Positions 17,296 to 25,591 of a DNA stretch of 64,000 nt are shown piece by piece; the first letter of the stretch is position 1, and each line of letters starts with the position of its first letter. The stretch is from Streptomyces canus. GTDB taxonomy: Bacteria > Actinomycetota > Actinomycetes > Streptomycetales > Streptomycetaceae. A program made the translations under genes and the position numbers. Where the stretch lies: positions 8,060,001 through 8,124,000 of the forward strand of contig NZ_CP107989.1 in NCBI RefSeq assembly GCF_041435015.1, in the 5' to 3' direction. The notes below the pieces were generated by a model that had not been told where the DNA came from, ran no database searches, and saw only the letters and a program-made list of their open reading frames with translations.

Positions 17296-17583
17296 ATGAG
17301 TGACACACCGGTCAAGCAGCAGAACACGGCCGCCTTCTACGGCCAGGCCGTCGCCTCCTTCGCCGTGGCCATGGCCGCCACGGCCGTCGGCATCTTCCGC
17401 CTGAACGCCGACGCCTGGGTGCGCGGCTTCCTCGCGATCGCCGTCCTGTACCTCGTCACCTCGGCCTTCACCCTGGCCAAGGTGATCCGCGACCGCCAGG
17501 AGGCCGGCCAGATCGTCAGCCGCGTCGACCAGGCCCGCCTGGAGAAACTGCTCGCCGAACACGACCCCTTCGAGAAGCTGTGA
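17296..17583 (+). CDS. YiaA/YiaB two-helix membrane protein
   Basis: A 95-residue inner-membrane protein with two hydrophobic helices (about residues 15-35 and 42-62) joined by a short turn, then a charged amphipathic tail. The pattern FYGQAVASFAVAMAATAVGI, the short DAWVRGF turn, and LVTSAFTLAKVIRDRQE fits the YiaAB two-helix domain. Function is not established for the family. ATG 17296 is chosen because the domain begins soon after. The in-frame ATG at 17260 would add 12 residues unlike the family. No ribosome site stands out. It appears to be a single-gene unit. Confidence 0.82.
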   Translation: MSDTPVKQQNTAAFYGQAVASFAVAMAATAVGIFRLNADAWVRGFLAIAVLYLVTSAFTLAKVIRDRQEAGQIVSRVDQARLEKLLAEHDPFEKL

Positions 17584-17932
17584 CGGGGGTTGGCCGGGAG
17601 GGGGTTCGACCTGGGAGTTGACGTCGAGCGGTCTGGCGCCGGCCGGCTGGCATGGGGCGGCCCTGGCCGGGGGTCGGCTCCGAGTGGTCGGATGGTGGTT
17701 GGTCTTGTGGGGGTTGGCCCGAGGTCGGCTTCGGGCGGGCCTGGCCCGGGGCCGGCGGTGAGCGCTCTGGCGGTGGCCGGCTTCGGGGGTCTGGCCCGCG
17801 CCCATACCCCCCGCTCCTCCAGTCCCCGTTCCGTACCCCCCGTTACTCCAGTCCCAGTTCCCGACCCGCACCCTCCGTCGCTCCGGCCCACGCCCCGCAC
17901 CCCGCCGCTCCAGCCCGCGCAGCACGGGGTGG
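17584..17932. other. Non-coding region with sharp strand-composition switch
   Basis: About 350 bp without a credible gene. From about 17584 to 17800 the + strand is G/T-rich with loosely repeated GGCCTGGCCCGGGG-like and GGTCGGCTTCGGG-like words. From about 17805 to 17930 it becomes C-rich, with repeated CTCCAGTCCC-like words. Open frames exist on both strands but encode only low-complexity sequence and resemble nothing. It could be decayed repeats. The right end holds the operator of the next TetR gene. Confidence 0.6.
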
Positions 17933-17948
17933 CTAAGCGCTCGCTCAG
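17933..17948. promoter_or_regulatory. TetR operator upstream of the 17994 TetR gene
   Basis: CTAAGCGCTCGCTCAG is a 16-bp near-palindrome, 46 bp before the TetR start. It matches the perfect-armed CTAAGCGACTGCTTAG at 19113-19128 upstream of the MaoC-type gene. The pair suggests one repressor controlling both genes. Confidence 0.7.
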
Positions 17949-17993
17949 GTTCGGCGGTATGGTGGGGGTTCTGACAGTGGAGAGGGGCGTGCG

Positions 17994-18620
17994 ATGAGTA
18001 CGGCGAAGGAGACGGCCGACGGCGAGACGTCGGCGTGGGGCGAGGTCACGCCCGACGCGGCGCGGCGGCTGCTCATTGCCGCGGTGGAGGCGTTCGCCGA
18101 GCGCGGCTATCACGCCACCACGACCCGGGACATCGCGGGCCGGGCCGGTATGAGCCCCGCCGCGCTCTACATCCACTACAAGACCAAGGAAGAGCTGCTC
18201 CACCGCATCAGCAGGATCGGCCACGCGAAGGCGCTGGAGATCCTCCAGGTCGCGGCCCGCCGCGAAGGCACCGCCACCGAGCGGCTCACGGAGGCCGTGA
18301 GCTCCTTCGTCCGCTGGCACGCCGGTGGTCGCACCACCGCCCGGGTCGTCCAGTACGAACTGGACTCGCTCGGCCCCGACGCCCGCGCCGAGATCCTCGC
18401 GCTGCGCCGGCAGTGCGACGCCGAGATCCGCGGGATCATCGAGGACGGCATGGCCACCGGAGAGTTCGACGTGCTCGACGTGAAGGGCACCACCCTCGCC
18501 GTCATGTCGCTCTGCATCGACGTGGCCCGCTGGTTCAACGTCGACGGGCCCTGGACGCCCGACGAGGTCGGCGCGCTCGACGCCGACCTCGTCCTGCGGA
18601 TGGTGGGCGCGACCAAGTAG
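17994..18620 (+). CDS. TetR-family transcriptional repressor
   Basis: A 208-residue regulator with an N-terminal TetR helix-turn-helix (TRDIAGRAGMSPAALYIHYKTKEELL, about residues 40-66) and a helical C-terminal domain with YELDSLGPDARAEI and CIDVARWF, seen in TetR proteins linked to acyl-CoA metabolism. It converges with the MaoC-type hydratase gene, the two stops being 5 bp apart. Matching palindromes stand upstream of both genes. The likely role is autorepression plus control of the hydratase, with an acyl-CoA-like ligand. ATG 17994 follows GAGAGGGGCGTGCG. Confidence 0.9.
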   Translation: MSTAKETADGETSAWGEVTPDAARRLLIAAVEAFAERGYHATTTRDIAGRAGMSPAALYIHYKTKEELLHRISRIGHAKALEILQVAARREGTATERLTEAVSSFVRWHAGGRTTARVVQYELDSLGPDARAEILALRRQCDAEIRGIIEDGMATGEFDVLDVKGTTLAVMSLCIDVARWFNVDGPWTPDEVGALDADLVLRMVGATK

Positions 18621-18624
18621 CCGC

Positions 18625-19086
18625 CTACAGGTAGTACCGCGACACCGACTCCGCGACGCACACCGGCTTGTCCCCGCCCTCGCGCTCCACGCTGAAGGCG
18701 ACGGTGACCTGGACACCGCCCGCCACGTCGTCGACGCCGGTGATCTGCGCGGTGGCACGCAGGCGGGAGCCCACGGGTACCGGCGCGGGGAAACGCACCT
18801 TGTTCGTCCCGTAGTTGACGCCCATCTTCACGCCCTCGACCTTGATCAGCTGCGGCCCGAACAGCGGCAGCAGGGAGAGGGTGAGATAGCCGTGCGCGAT
18901 GGTGGTGCCGAAGGGGCCGGAGGCGGCCTTCTCCGGGTCGACATGGATCCACTGGTGGTCACCGGTGGCCTCCGCGAACAGATCGATGCGCTTCTGGTCG
19001 ACCTCCAGCCAGTCGGTGTACCCCAGCCGCTCGCCCACCGCCGCCTTCAGGTCGTCCGCACCCGTGAAGATCCTCGGCTCTGCCAT
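18625..19086 (-). CDS. MaoC-like (R)-specific enoyl-CoA hydratase
   Basis: A 153-residue single hot-dog-fold protein of the MaoC dehydratase family, which hydrates enoyl-CoA or enoyl-ACP. The catalytic motif is visible: DxxxxH in [18 protein letters not shown], followed by the conserved [20 protein letters not shown] 19086 is chosen because GAGGAGG lies at good distance. Longer frames upstream lack the family start. The promoter region contains a perfect-armed CTAAGC-type operator. The neighbouring TetR gene is convergent and likely regulates it. A role in fatty-acid or polyketide-like acyl metabolism is inferred. Confidence 0.92.
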   Translation of the reverse strand: MAEPRIFTGADDLKAAVGERLGYTDWLEVDQKRIDLFAEATGDHQWIHVDPEKAASGPFGTTIAHGYLTLSLLPLFGPQLIKVEGVKMGVNYGTNKVRFPAPVPVGSRLRATAQITGVDDVAGGVQVTVAFSVEREGGDKPVCVAESVSRYYL

Positions 19087-19112
19087 GTCCCGGCCTCCTC
19101 GCCACATCATAT

Positions 19113-19128
19113 CTAAGCGACTGCTTAG
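19113..19128. promoter_or_regulatory. TetR operator upstream of the MaoC-type gene
   Basis: CTAAGCGACTGCTTAG has six perfect base pairs in each arm around four central bases. It lies 27 bp upstream of the MaoC-like ATG and 66 bp upstream of soxR on the other strand. It matches the palindrome before the TetR gene at 17994, the likely source of the repressor. Confidence 0.75.
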
Positions 19129-19193
19129 CATGGTCGGCCGAGGGCCCCCTGTCAACGGACCGCGAGGGTGACGGGATGGGTAGGCTTCGAGGG

Positions 19194-19715
19194 GTGCCCC
19201 AGATTCCCGAGAAGATCCATGAGCTCACGGTCGGCCAGCTCGCCGCCCGCAGCGGTGCCGCCGTCTCCGCCCTGCACTTCTACGAGTCCAAGGGCCTGAT
19301 CCGCAGCCGCCGCACCACGGGCAACCAGCGCCGCTACTCCCGTGACGCGCTGCGCCGGGTCGCGTTCGTCCGGGCCGCCCAACGCGTCGGCATCCCGCTG
19401 GCCACGATCCGCGACGCCCTCTCCGAACTCCCCGAGGAACGCACCCCCACCCGCGAGGACTGGGCCCGCCTCTCCGAGGCCTGGCGCTCCGAACTCGACG
19501 AACGCATCAAGCAGTTGAACCGTCTGCGGGACCATCTGACCGACTGCATCGGTTGCGGCTGCCTCTCCCTCGACACGTGTGTGCTCTCCAACCCGGACGA
19601 CGTGTTCGGCGACCGGCTGACGGGGTCACGGCTGCTGGTGGAGCAGAGCGGGGGCCGACGGAAGAACGGGCGCCGGGAGCCGGAACGGCAGGAGACGACG
19701 GACGAGCGCTGCTGA
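19194..19715 (+). CDS. soxR: SoxR redox-sensing MerR-family activator
   Basis: A 173-residue MerR-type regulator. The winged helix ([25 protein letters not shown]) is followed by a dimerisation helix and the SoxR signature [12 protein letters not shown], with cysteines at 118, 121, 123 and 129 that hold a [2Fe-2S] cluster. In streptomycetes SoxR responds to redox-active antibiotics rather than chiefly to superoxide (established knowledge). GTG 19194 gives the start VPQIPEKI, which agrees with the family N-terminus as I recall it. ATG 19176 would add six residues. The C-terminal tail after the cluster is long and basic. It is divergent from the MaoC-like gene. No SoxR-type target site was recognised in the window. 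Confidence 0.93.
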   Translation: MPQIPEKIHELTVGQLAARSGAAVSALHFYESKGLIRSRRTTGNQRRYSRDALRRVAFVRAAQRVGIPLATIRDALSELPEERTPTREDWARLSEAWRSELDERIKQLNRLRDHLTDCIGCGCLSLDTCVLSNPDDVFGDRLTGSRLLVEQSGGRRKNGRREPERQETTDERC

Positions 19716-19748
19716 GTCGTCGTACGACCACTTCGGCGAGAGCCCTGC

Positions 19749-20471
19749 CTACGACGAGCGCCGGGCCCACCCGTATTGGAGCAGTCCCTCGGCCACCAAC
19801 TGACCGTTGGACAGGGCCCGTCGGCCGTCCGGCAGGACCAGTGTGTCCTCCAGGCCCACTCGGGTCGCGAGGCCCAGACGGCCGGCCAGCCGCAGCACCG
19901 GCCAGGCGCCGGCGTCCTCGCCGTGCAGCAGCACGGGGCGGCCGTGGGCCGGACCGAGCTCGGCGAGGAGCGTGCGCGCGGAGGTCTCCGCCGTGTCGGT
20001 GTGCGTCACCTCCGCGAGGACCCGCAGCACCTTCGGTCCGAGCGGTGACACCGCGAACCTCGCCGCCGCGTCCGTCCCCGACCAGATACCGGCCTCCACG
20101 CCGACTCCGAGGTCGATCAGTGCGGTGGCGATCTCCTCGGCACCCGGCTCGTGCCAGTTCACCGAGGCGTGGTCGGGCAGCACGGTCCAGCCCCGGACGC
20201 GGGTGAGCCGGGCCGCTGGATCGGGTTCCGCCCAGGCGCCGGTGGTCACTCCGACCGGGACCGACACCCGCGCACGGATCGCCTCAAGTGTCGCCGCTAC
20301 CACCCGCGGCGACAGACTGTCCCGCCCACAAGGTGTCTTGGGGTGGACATGGATGTCCGTGGCGCCCGCCGCGACGGCCTCGGCCGCCGCCTGCGCCATG
20401 GACTCGGGCGTGAGCGGCACCGCCGTTCCGTCGGCGGCCCCGCGCGGGCCGTTGAGACACACCTGCACCAT
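19749..20471 (-). CDS. BKACE-family (DUF849) beta-keto acid cleavage enzyme
   Basis: A 240-residue TIM-barrel enzyme of the 3-keto-5-aminohexanoate cleavage family. These zinc enzymes condense a beta-keto acid with acetyl-CoA to give acetoacetate and a new acyl-CoA. The metal motif is DIHVHPKTP near residues 39-47, and other family blocks are SVNWHEPGAEEIA, GVEAGIWS and GLEDTLVLPDGR. At 240 residues it is shorter than the about 275-310 of classical members but matches the short actinobacterial group. It stands alone between soxR and a hypothetical gene. The specific keto acid cannot be predicted. Confidence 0.88.
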   Translation of the reverse strand: MVQVCLNGPRGAADGTAVPLTPESMAQAAAEAVAAGATDIHVHPKTPCGRDSLSPRVVAATLEAIRARVSVPVGVTTGAWAEPDPAARLTRVRGWTVLPDHASVNWHEPGAEEIATALIDLGVGVEAGIWSGTDAAARFAVSPLGPKVLRVLAEVTHTDTAETSARTLLAELGPAHGRPVLLHGEDAGAWPVLRLAGRLGLATRVGLEDTLVLPDGRRALSNGQLVAEGLLQYGWARRSS

Positions 20472-20562
20472 TCCTCGATGGTGCCAGGCGGCACCGACGG
20501 TTCAACCCCGTCAATACAGGGGGTGCGGCATCCCCGGCGCACCCCCGGTGCGCTCACACGCT

Positions 20563-21165
20563 CTAGGCCGACATCAGCAACCGTCCGCGCCTGGCGTCCG
20601 CCAGGGCGTCGGGTGTGAGCACGGGCCGCGGCACCAGGATCCCGCAGTCCGTGCAGACCGGTCCGGTCGAGGGTTCGTGGTCCAGTTCGTACTTCCAGAC
20701 GAGCCGCTCTCCGTCGCACACCGGGCACACCGCACCCGGTTCGCGCTCCAGCGCGGAGATCAGCCTGCGCAGCACCTCGGCCAGTGAGTCATCGGGGTGC
20801 ACCCGGGGATCGTCGCACCATGCGACTCCGAAACCGCCCCAGGTCAGCCGGTGCCAGTCGTCCACACTGCCCGGCCTGCGCAACCCGTCGTGCTTCTCCT
20901 TCTTGCGTCGCTCGGCGAACTCGACCTCGTAGGCCAGCCAGACCGAACGCGCCTCCTCCAACTCCTCCAGTGCGGCCACGAGCCGCGCTGGGTCGGGGGA
21001 GCGGTCCTCGGGACCGAATCCCGCCCGGGAGCACAAGTGGTCCCAGGTCGCCCTGTGCCCGTAAGGAGCGAACCGCTCAAGGCACTTGCGCAGCGAGTAG
21101 CGCCGAAGCGCCAGATCGCACCGCGGATCCCGCACCTGTCTCGCCAGACTCCGGAAACCGGCCAT
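20563..21165 (-). CDS. Hypothetical protein with a C-terminal zinc ribbon
   Basis: A 200-residue protein I do not recognise by name. It is basic and helical at the N-terminus (LARQVRDPRCDLALRRYSLRKC), with a central Trp-rich stretch (RLTWGGFGVAWCDDP). Near the C-terminus are two CxxC pairs about 25 residues apart (VCPVCDG and VCTDCG) that would form a zinc ribbon. No catalytic motif is visible. It may bind nucleic acid or be structural. Strand, codon bias and length support a real gene. Neighbours give no hint. Confidence 0.72.
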   Translation of the reverse strand: MAGFRSLARQVRDPRCDLALRRYSLRKCLERFAPYGHRATWDHLCSRAGFGPEDRSPDPARLVAALEELEEARSVWLAYEVEFAERRKKEKHDGLRRPGSVDDWHRLTWGGFGVAWCDDPRVHPDDSLAEVLRRLISALEREPGAVCPVCDGERLVWKYELDHEPSTGPVCTDCGILVPRPVLTPDALADARRGRLLMSA

Positions 21166-21317
21166 CGCCCTGCACCTCCGTCACACCTGCACCTGTACTT
21201 CGGTCACTTCGGCGTTGTCGCCGTGCGGACTTCGCACGACGTTGCCGAATAGACGTATCGACAAGCGATTTGGCTCCATCCGATTTCCGATGCCCCCCAT
21301 AAGCTCGAGAACCCCTG

Positions 21318-21330
21318 TCAAAACTTGACG
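21318..21330. promoter_or_regulatory. Short inverted repeat upstream of the penicillin acylase gene
   Basis: GTCAA-AAC-TTGAC is a perfect 5-bp-arm inverted repeat 70 bp before the acylase start. Its right arm could also be part of a -35 (TTGACG). No matching -10 was found, so the assignment is weak. Confidence 0.3.
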
Positions 21331-21400
21331 CATGTTCATCTTCAATCTCGGGGATACCGGCGGTAACGTCCGGCCACACCCCCCGTCGGTTGGAGCTGCC

Positions 21401-24187
21401 ATGCCACGGCGCACCTCACGCACCGCACTCGACAGACTGAGAACTCCCGGCAGACTCACCGGGTTCCTGAAGACCGCATCCATATGCGTCCTGATTGCCG
21501 GTCTTTTGTCCCCGCTTGCTCAGACGGCGTCGGCCGCCGAGGCCACGGCGGCGAACGACTACTGCGGCGGCCAGTGTTCCGACATCCTGCCGCCCGGCGA
21601 GAACGGCAACGCGACCCTCGCCCAAGTCCTCCTCAATCAGGCCTTCGGTACCCAGCCCGACCACGCCGAGGACCAGCTCGGCCCCTACGCCAACCTGGCC
21701 AAGGGCTACTCGGCGCTCACCAACTCCACGATCAACACGTTCTTCAACGACGCGTCGTTCGGGGTCCCGTCCGATCAAGTCGCCTCCACCCTGAGTCCCG
21801 CGGGCCGCACCGACGTGAAGATCGTCCGTGACAAGATGACGGGCGTGCCGCACATCACCGGTACCACCAGATACGGCACCGAGTTCGGCGCCGGCTATGC
21901 GGCGGCCCAGGACCGGCTGTGGCTCATGGACGTCTTCCGGCACGTCGGTCGCGGCCAGCTCACCGCCTTCGCGGGCGGCGCCGCCTCCAACCAGGGCCTG
22001 GAACAGCAGTTCTGGCGCAACGCCCCCTACAGCGAGGCCGACCTCCAGGCCCAGATCGACAACGCCGTCGCGAACAACGGAACCCGCGGCCAGCAGGCCC
22101 TCGCCGATGCCAACGCCTACCTCGCCGGCATCAACTCCTACATCGACGCCTCCGACAGCGGCCGCTACTTCCCCGGCGAGTACGTCCTGACCGGCCACAA
22201 GGACTCCGTCACCAACGCGGGCACCATCGACCACTTCAAGATCACCGACCTGGTCGCGTTGGCCTCCGTCATCGGCGCCCTGTTCGGCTCCGGGGGCGGC
22301 GGCGAGGTCAACAACGCGATCTCCCTGCTGGCCGCCCAGGAGCAGTACGGCGTGACGAAGGGCACCGAGGTCTGGGAGTCGTTCCGCGAGCGCAACGACC
22401 CCGAGGCCGTCCTCACCGTCCACAACGGCGAGAGCTTCCCGTACGCCACCAAGCCCGCGAACCCGCAGGGCGAGGCGCTGCCCGACGCCGGTTCGGTGAG
22501 CACCGAGCCCCTGGTCCACGACGCCACCGGCACCGGAGCCGACCAGAGCGCGAGCGCGGCCTCCGCCACGGCGACCGCGAACGCCCTCACCTCGGCCAAG
22601 CGCGGCATGTCCAACGCCCTTGTCGTCAGCGGCAAGTACACGGCCAGCGGCCACCCGGTCGCCGTCTTCGGACCGCAGACCGGCTACTTCGCGCCCCAAC
22701 TCCTCATGCTCCAGGAGATCCAGGGCCCCGGCATCAGCGCCCGCGGCGCCTCCTTCGCGGGCCTGAGCATGTACGTCGAGCTCGGCCGCGGCCAGGACTA
22801 CTCCTGGTCCGCCACGACCTCCGGCCAGGACATCATCGACACCTACGCCGTCGAGCTGTGCCAGGACGACTACCACTACCTCTACCACGGCACCTGCACG
22901 GCCATGGACAAGATCGAACAGAAGAACTCCTGGGCCCCGACCACGGCCGACGGCACCGCCGCGGGGTCGTACACCATGAGGGTCTGGCGCACGAAATACG
23001 GTCCTGTCGAGTACCGGGCGACCGTCGGCGGCAAGAAGGTCGCCTACACCACCCTGCGCTCCTCCTATCTGCACGAGGCCGACTCGATCATCGGCTTCCA
23101 GATGCTGAACGACCCGGACTACGTCAAGAGCCCGCAGACCTTCCAGAGCGCGGTGCAGCACATCAACTACACCTTCAACTGGTTCTACGCCGACTCCACG
23201 CACACCGCGTACTACAACAGCGGGAACAACCCGGTGCGCGCGTCCGGCGTCGACGCCGAGTTCCCGGTGTGGGCGCAGGCGGCGTACGAGTGGAAGAACT
23301 GGAACCCGACGACGAACACCGCCGACTACACGCCGGCCTCCGCGCACCCCAACTCGATCGACCAGGACTACTACGTCTCCTGGAACAACAAACAGGCGCT
23401 CGACTACGCGACGGCCTCCTGGGGCGACGGGTCCGTGCATCGCGGCAATCTGCTGGAAGACCGCGTGAAGAAACTGGTCGCCGCGGGCGGGGTCACCCGG
23501 GCCTCGCTGGTGAAGGCCATGGCGGACGCGTCCCTCGCCGACCTGCGCGCGGAGGACGTCCTCCCCGACCTGCTCAAGGTGATCAACAGCTCGGCGGTCA
23601 CCGACTCCACGGCCGCGGCCGCGGTGAGCAAACTCCAGGCGTGGCTGACCGCCGGCGGCAAGCGCACCGAGACGTCGGCGGGTTCGAAGAAGTACGCCGA
23701 CGCCGACGCGATCCGCATCCTGGACGCGTGGTGGCCGCTGCTGGCCCAGGGCATCTTCGAACCGGGCCTCGGCACCGGCCTGTACACCGCCCTCCAGGCC
23801 AACCTGCCCGTCGACGAGTCCCCTTCGGCCGCGCACGGACCCACCGGCGCGCACGCGGGCAGCTCCTTCCAGTACGGCTGGTGGAGCTACGTCGACAAGG
23901 ACGTCCGCGCGGTGCTCGGTGAGAGCGTGCGGGGTCCGCTGGCGGACAAGTACTGCGGCGGCGGCAGTCTCGGCGCCTGCCGGGACATCCTGATCAGCAC
24001 CTTGAAAACCGCGGCCGGCAAGACCGCGGCCCAGGTCTACCCCGGCGACGACCTGTGCTCGGCGGGCGACCAGTGGTGCGCCGACTCGATCGTGCAGCGC
24101 ACCCTGGGAGGCATCAAGCACTCCAACATCAGCTGGCAGAACCGTCCGACCTTCCAGCAGGTGGTGGAGTTCACTTCGCACCGTTAG
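21401..24187 (+). CDS. Secreted penicillin acylase-family amidohydrolase
   Basis: A 928-residue N-terminal-nucleophile hydrolase precursor of the penicillin G acylase/AHL acylase family. It has a signal peptide (residues 1 to about 45, cleavage near QTASAAEA), then the alpha-chain region with the family block FGAGYAAAQDRLWLMDVFR. A linker leads to autocleavage before the nucleophile Ser404 (GMSNALVVSG), which begins the beta chain. Natural substrates are amides such as N-acyl homoserine lactones, penicillins or acylated lipopeptides. Which one cannot be told. ATG 21401 is preceded by GGAG and gives the signal peptide directly. The frame extends to 21332, but the extra residues are not signal-like. 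Confidence 0.9.
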   Translation: MPRRTSRTALDRLRTPGRLTGFLKTASICVLIAGLLSPLAQTASAAEATAANDYCGGQCSDILPPGENGNATLAQVLLNQAFGTQPDHAEDQLGPYANLAKGYSALTNSTINTFFNDASFGVPSDQVASTLSPAGRTDVKIVRDKMTGVPHITGTTRYGTEFGAGYAAAQDRLWLMDVFRHVGRGQLTAFAGGAASNQGLEQQFWRNAPYSEADLQAQIDNAVANNGTRGQQALADANAYLAGINSYIDASDSGRYFPGEYVLTGHKDSVTNAGTIDHFKITDLVALASVIGALFGSGGGGEVNNAISLLAAQEQYGVTKGTEVWESFRERNDPEAVLTVHNGESFPYATKPANPQGEALPDAGSVSTEPLVHDATGTGADQSASAASATATANALTSAKRGMSNALVVSGKYTASGHPVAVFGPQTGYFAPQLLMLQEIQGPGISARGASFAGLSMYVELGRGQDYSWSATTSGQDIIDTYAVELCQDDYHYLYHGTCTAMDKIEQKNSWAPTTADGTAAGSYTMRVWRTKYGPVEYRATVGGKKVAYTTLRSSYLHEADSIIGFQMLNDPDYVKSPQTFQSAVQHINYTFNWFYADSTHTAYYNSGNNPVRASGVDAEFPVWAQAAYEWKNWNPTTNTADYTPASAHPNSIDQDYYVSWNNKQALDYATASWGDGSVHRGNLLEDRVKKLVAAGGVTRASLVKAMADASLADLRAEDVLPDLLKVINSSAVTDSTAAAAVSKLQAWLTAGGKRTETSAGSKKYADADAIRILDAWWPLLAQGIFEPGLGTGLYTALQANLPVDESPSAAHGPTGAHAGSSFQYGWWSYVDKDVRAVLGESVRGPLADKYCGGGSLGACRDILISTLKTAAGKTAAQVYPGDDLCSAGDQWCADSIVQRTLGGIKHSNISWQNRPTFQQVVEFTSHR

Positions 24188-24197
24188 ACCGACGGCA

Positions 24198-24228
24198 GGC
24201 GGCGGGTCAGTGGATACGGCCCGCCGCC
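24198..24228. terminator. Hairpin between convergent acylase and hydrolase genes
   Basis: A perfect 9-bp stem (GGCGGCGGG with CCCGCCGCC) has a 13-nt loop, begins 11 bp after the acylase stop and overlaps the 3' end of the convergent hydrolase gene. No T-run is present. It could terminate both transcripts. Confidence 0.45.
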
Positions 24229-25520
24229 AGCACCAGTTGGGCCAGTTCGCGATGGCAGATGTCGTTGTGCGCGCCCGAGGGCGGTCCGCCGCGTCTGACG
24301 ACGACCGCCACGTCGACGTTCACGCAGCCCTTCGCGGGCAGCTTCCCGAGGGCGTCGGCCAGCTTGAAGGACGGCGTGTCCGGCACTGCCTGCACGCCGT
24401 CATGGCCCATCGCCCCCCACTTCGCGCCCAGGGTCCGGCCGAGGTCGAAGGCCGCCACGCCCTGGGCGTCACCCGCCATGCGCGAGGCCAGCGGATACAG
24501 GGTGCCGAGCGCCGAGTCATGGCTGGAGAAGCAGCACACGAGCGGCCCGTCGACGCGGTTCTGCTGTCCCTGGAGCACACCTCCCGCACGCGTGTCGTGC
24601 GGCAGTCGGGTCGCGAACGCGTAGTGCGAGAAGGCCCCTTGGAGCAGCGTGACGGACTTGACCGTCCGCACCCCCTCCGGCAGCCCGCGCAGTGCGAACG
24701 ACGCCAGCCGGCCCCCGAAGCTGTGCCCCACGAGGTGCACCCGCACCCCGGGCGCCGCCTTCGCGAGCTGTCCGATCACCCGGCCGAGCCCGCGCTCGCC
24801 CACCGTGCCGGCGCGTCTCTTCATCGCGTAGTACGTCCCCTGCCGCAGCAGTTCGTGCGCCCCGTCCCATGGGTTGGGAATCGTGAACCCCTCTGCTCCG
24901 CCCGGGGATTCGAGCTGGGCGAGGGCTCGCGCGAACTCCTCGCACACCGTCGCCGCGGACCCGCCGAACATCTCCGGCTCGTCCTGTGGCACCCCCTCCG
25001 CCAGCGTGTCCGCCGCGAACAACGCCTGGGGCCCGGGCGGCTCGACGTCCACCAGCATCCGCACCAGCCGCCCGAACTCCTCCAGCTCGGCCTCTTCGGG
25101 AGGCTGCTGATCGAGCAGCCGGGACAACTGGTCGATCACGGTGGCCCGTCCGGGGAAGGTCTCGAGCAGTGCGTGCCGGGTGTCCTTGTCGAGCACCGGA
25201 CGCGGCGGCATCTCGGCGGCCACGGACCGCGGGAAGTCCGGGATCGGCTCGTCGCAGAACCGCATCGACGGCCATACGACCCCCACGTACCCGAGTCTCG
25301 CCGCCGGAGCGAGCCGCGGGAACGGGGCGAAGAAGCTGCTGTAGAGCCGGGTCGCCGCCGAGCGGTCGCTGTTCCAGCCGTGCGCGAAGACGACCAGGTC
25401 GTCGACGCCCCGCTCCACCACCTCCGCGAGCAGCCGGTCCCGCCGGCCGGTGTCCGGGTCGCCGTCCGCGTCGAACGTCAGCTCCCAGTAGGGCGTCACA
25501 CTCATCGCCGGATCCGCCAT
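24207..25520 (-). CDS. Alpha/beta-hydrolase (serine hydrolase)
   Basis: A 437-residue protein with an alpha/beta-hydrolase core. It shows an early strand and oxyanion region (DDLVVFAHGWNSDRSAA, about residues 40-56), the nucleophile elbow VHLVGHSFGG and a late conserved aspartate and histidine region (CCFSSHDSALG). A long helical lid fills the middle. No signal peptide or membrane segment is visible, so it is cytoplasmic. ATG 25520 has GAGGTGG at good distance. ATG 25505 is an alternative. The family contains lipases, esterases and peptidases, and nothing here narrows it. It is convergent with the acylase gene. Confidence 0.78.
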   Translation of the reverse strand: MADPAMSVTPYWELTFDADGDPDTGRRDRLLAEVVERGVDDLVVFAHGWNSDRSAATRLYSSFFAPFPRLAPAARLGYVGVVWPSMRFCDEPIPDFPRSVAAEMPPRPVLDKDTRHALLETFPGRATVIDQLSRLLDQQPPEEAELEEFGRLVRMLVDVEPPGPQALFAADTLAEGVPQDEPEMFGGSAATVCEEFARALAQLESPGGAEGFTIPNPWDGAHELLRQGTYYAMKRRAGTVGERGLGRVIGQLAKAAPGVRVHLVGHSFGGRLASFALRGLPEGVRTVKSVTLLQGAFSHYAFATRLPHDTRAGGVLQGQQNRVDGPLVCCFSSHDSALGTLYPLASRMAGDAQGVAAFDLGRTLGAKWGAMGHDGVQAVPDTPSFKLADALGKLPAKGCVNVDVAVVVRRGGPPSGAHNDICHRELAQLVLAAGRIH

Positions 25521-25591
25521 CACCGACCACCTCGTCCCCGTAGTGGTGCGCATCGTCCTGCTACCGGGCGAAGTTGGCCATACTCCACGGC

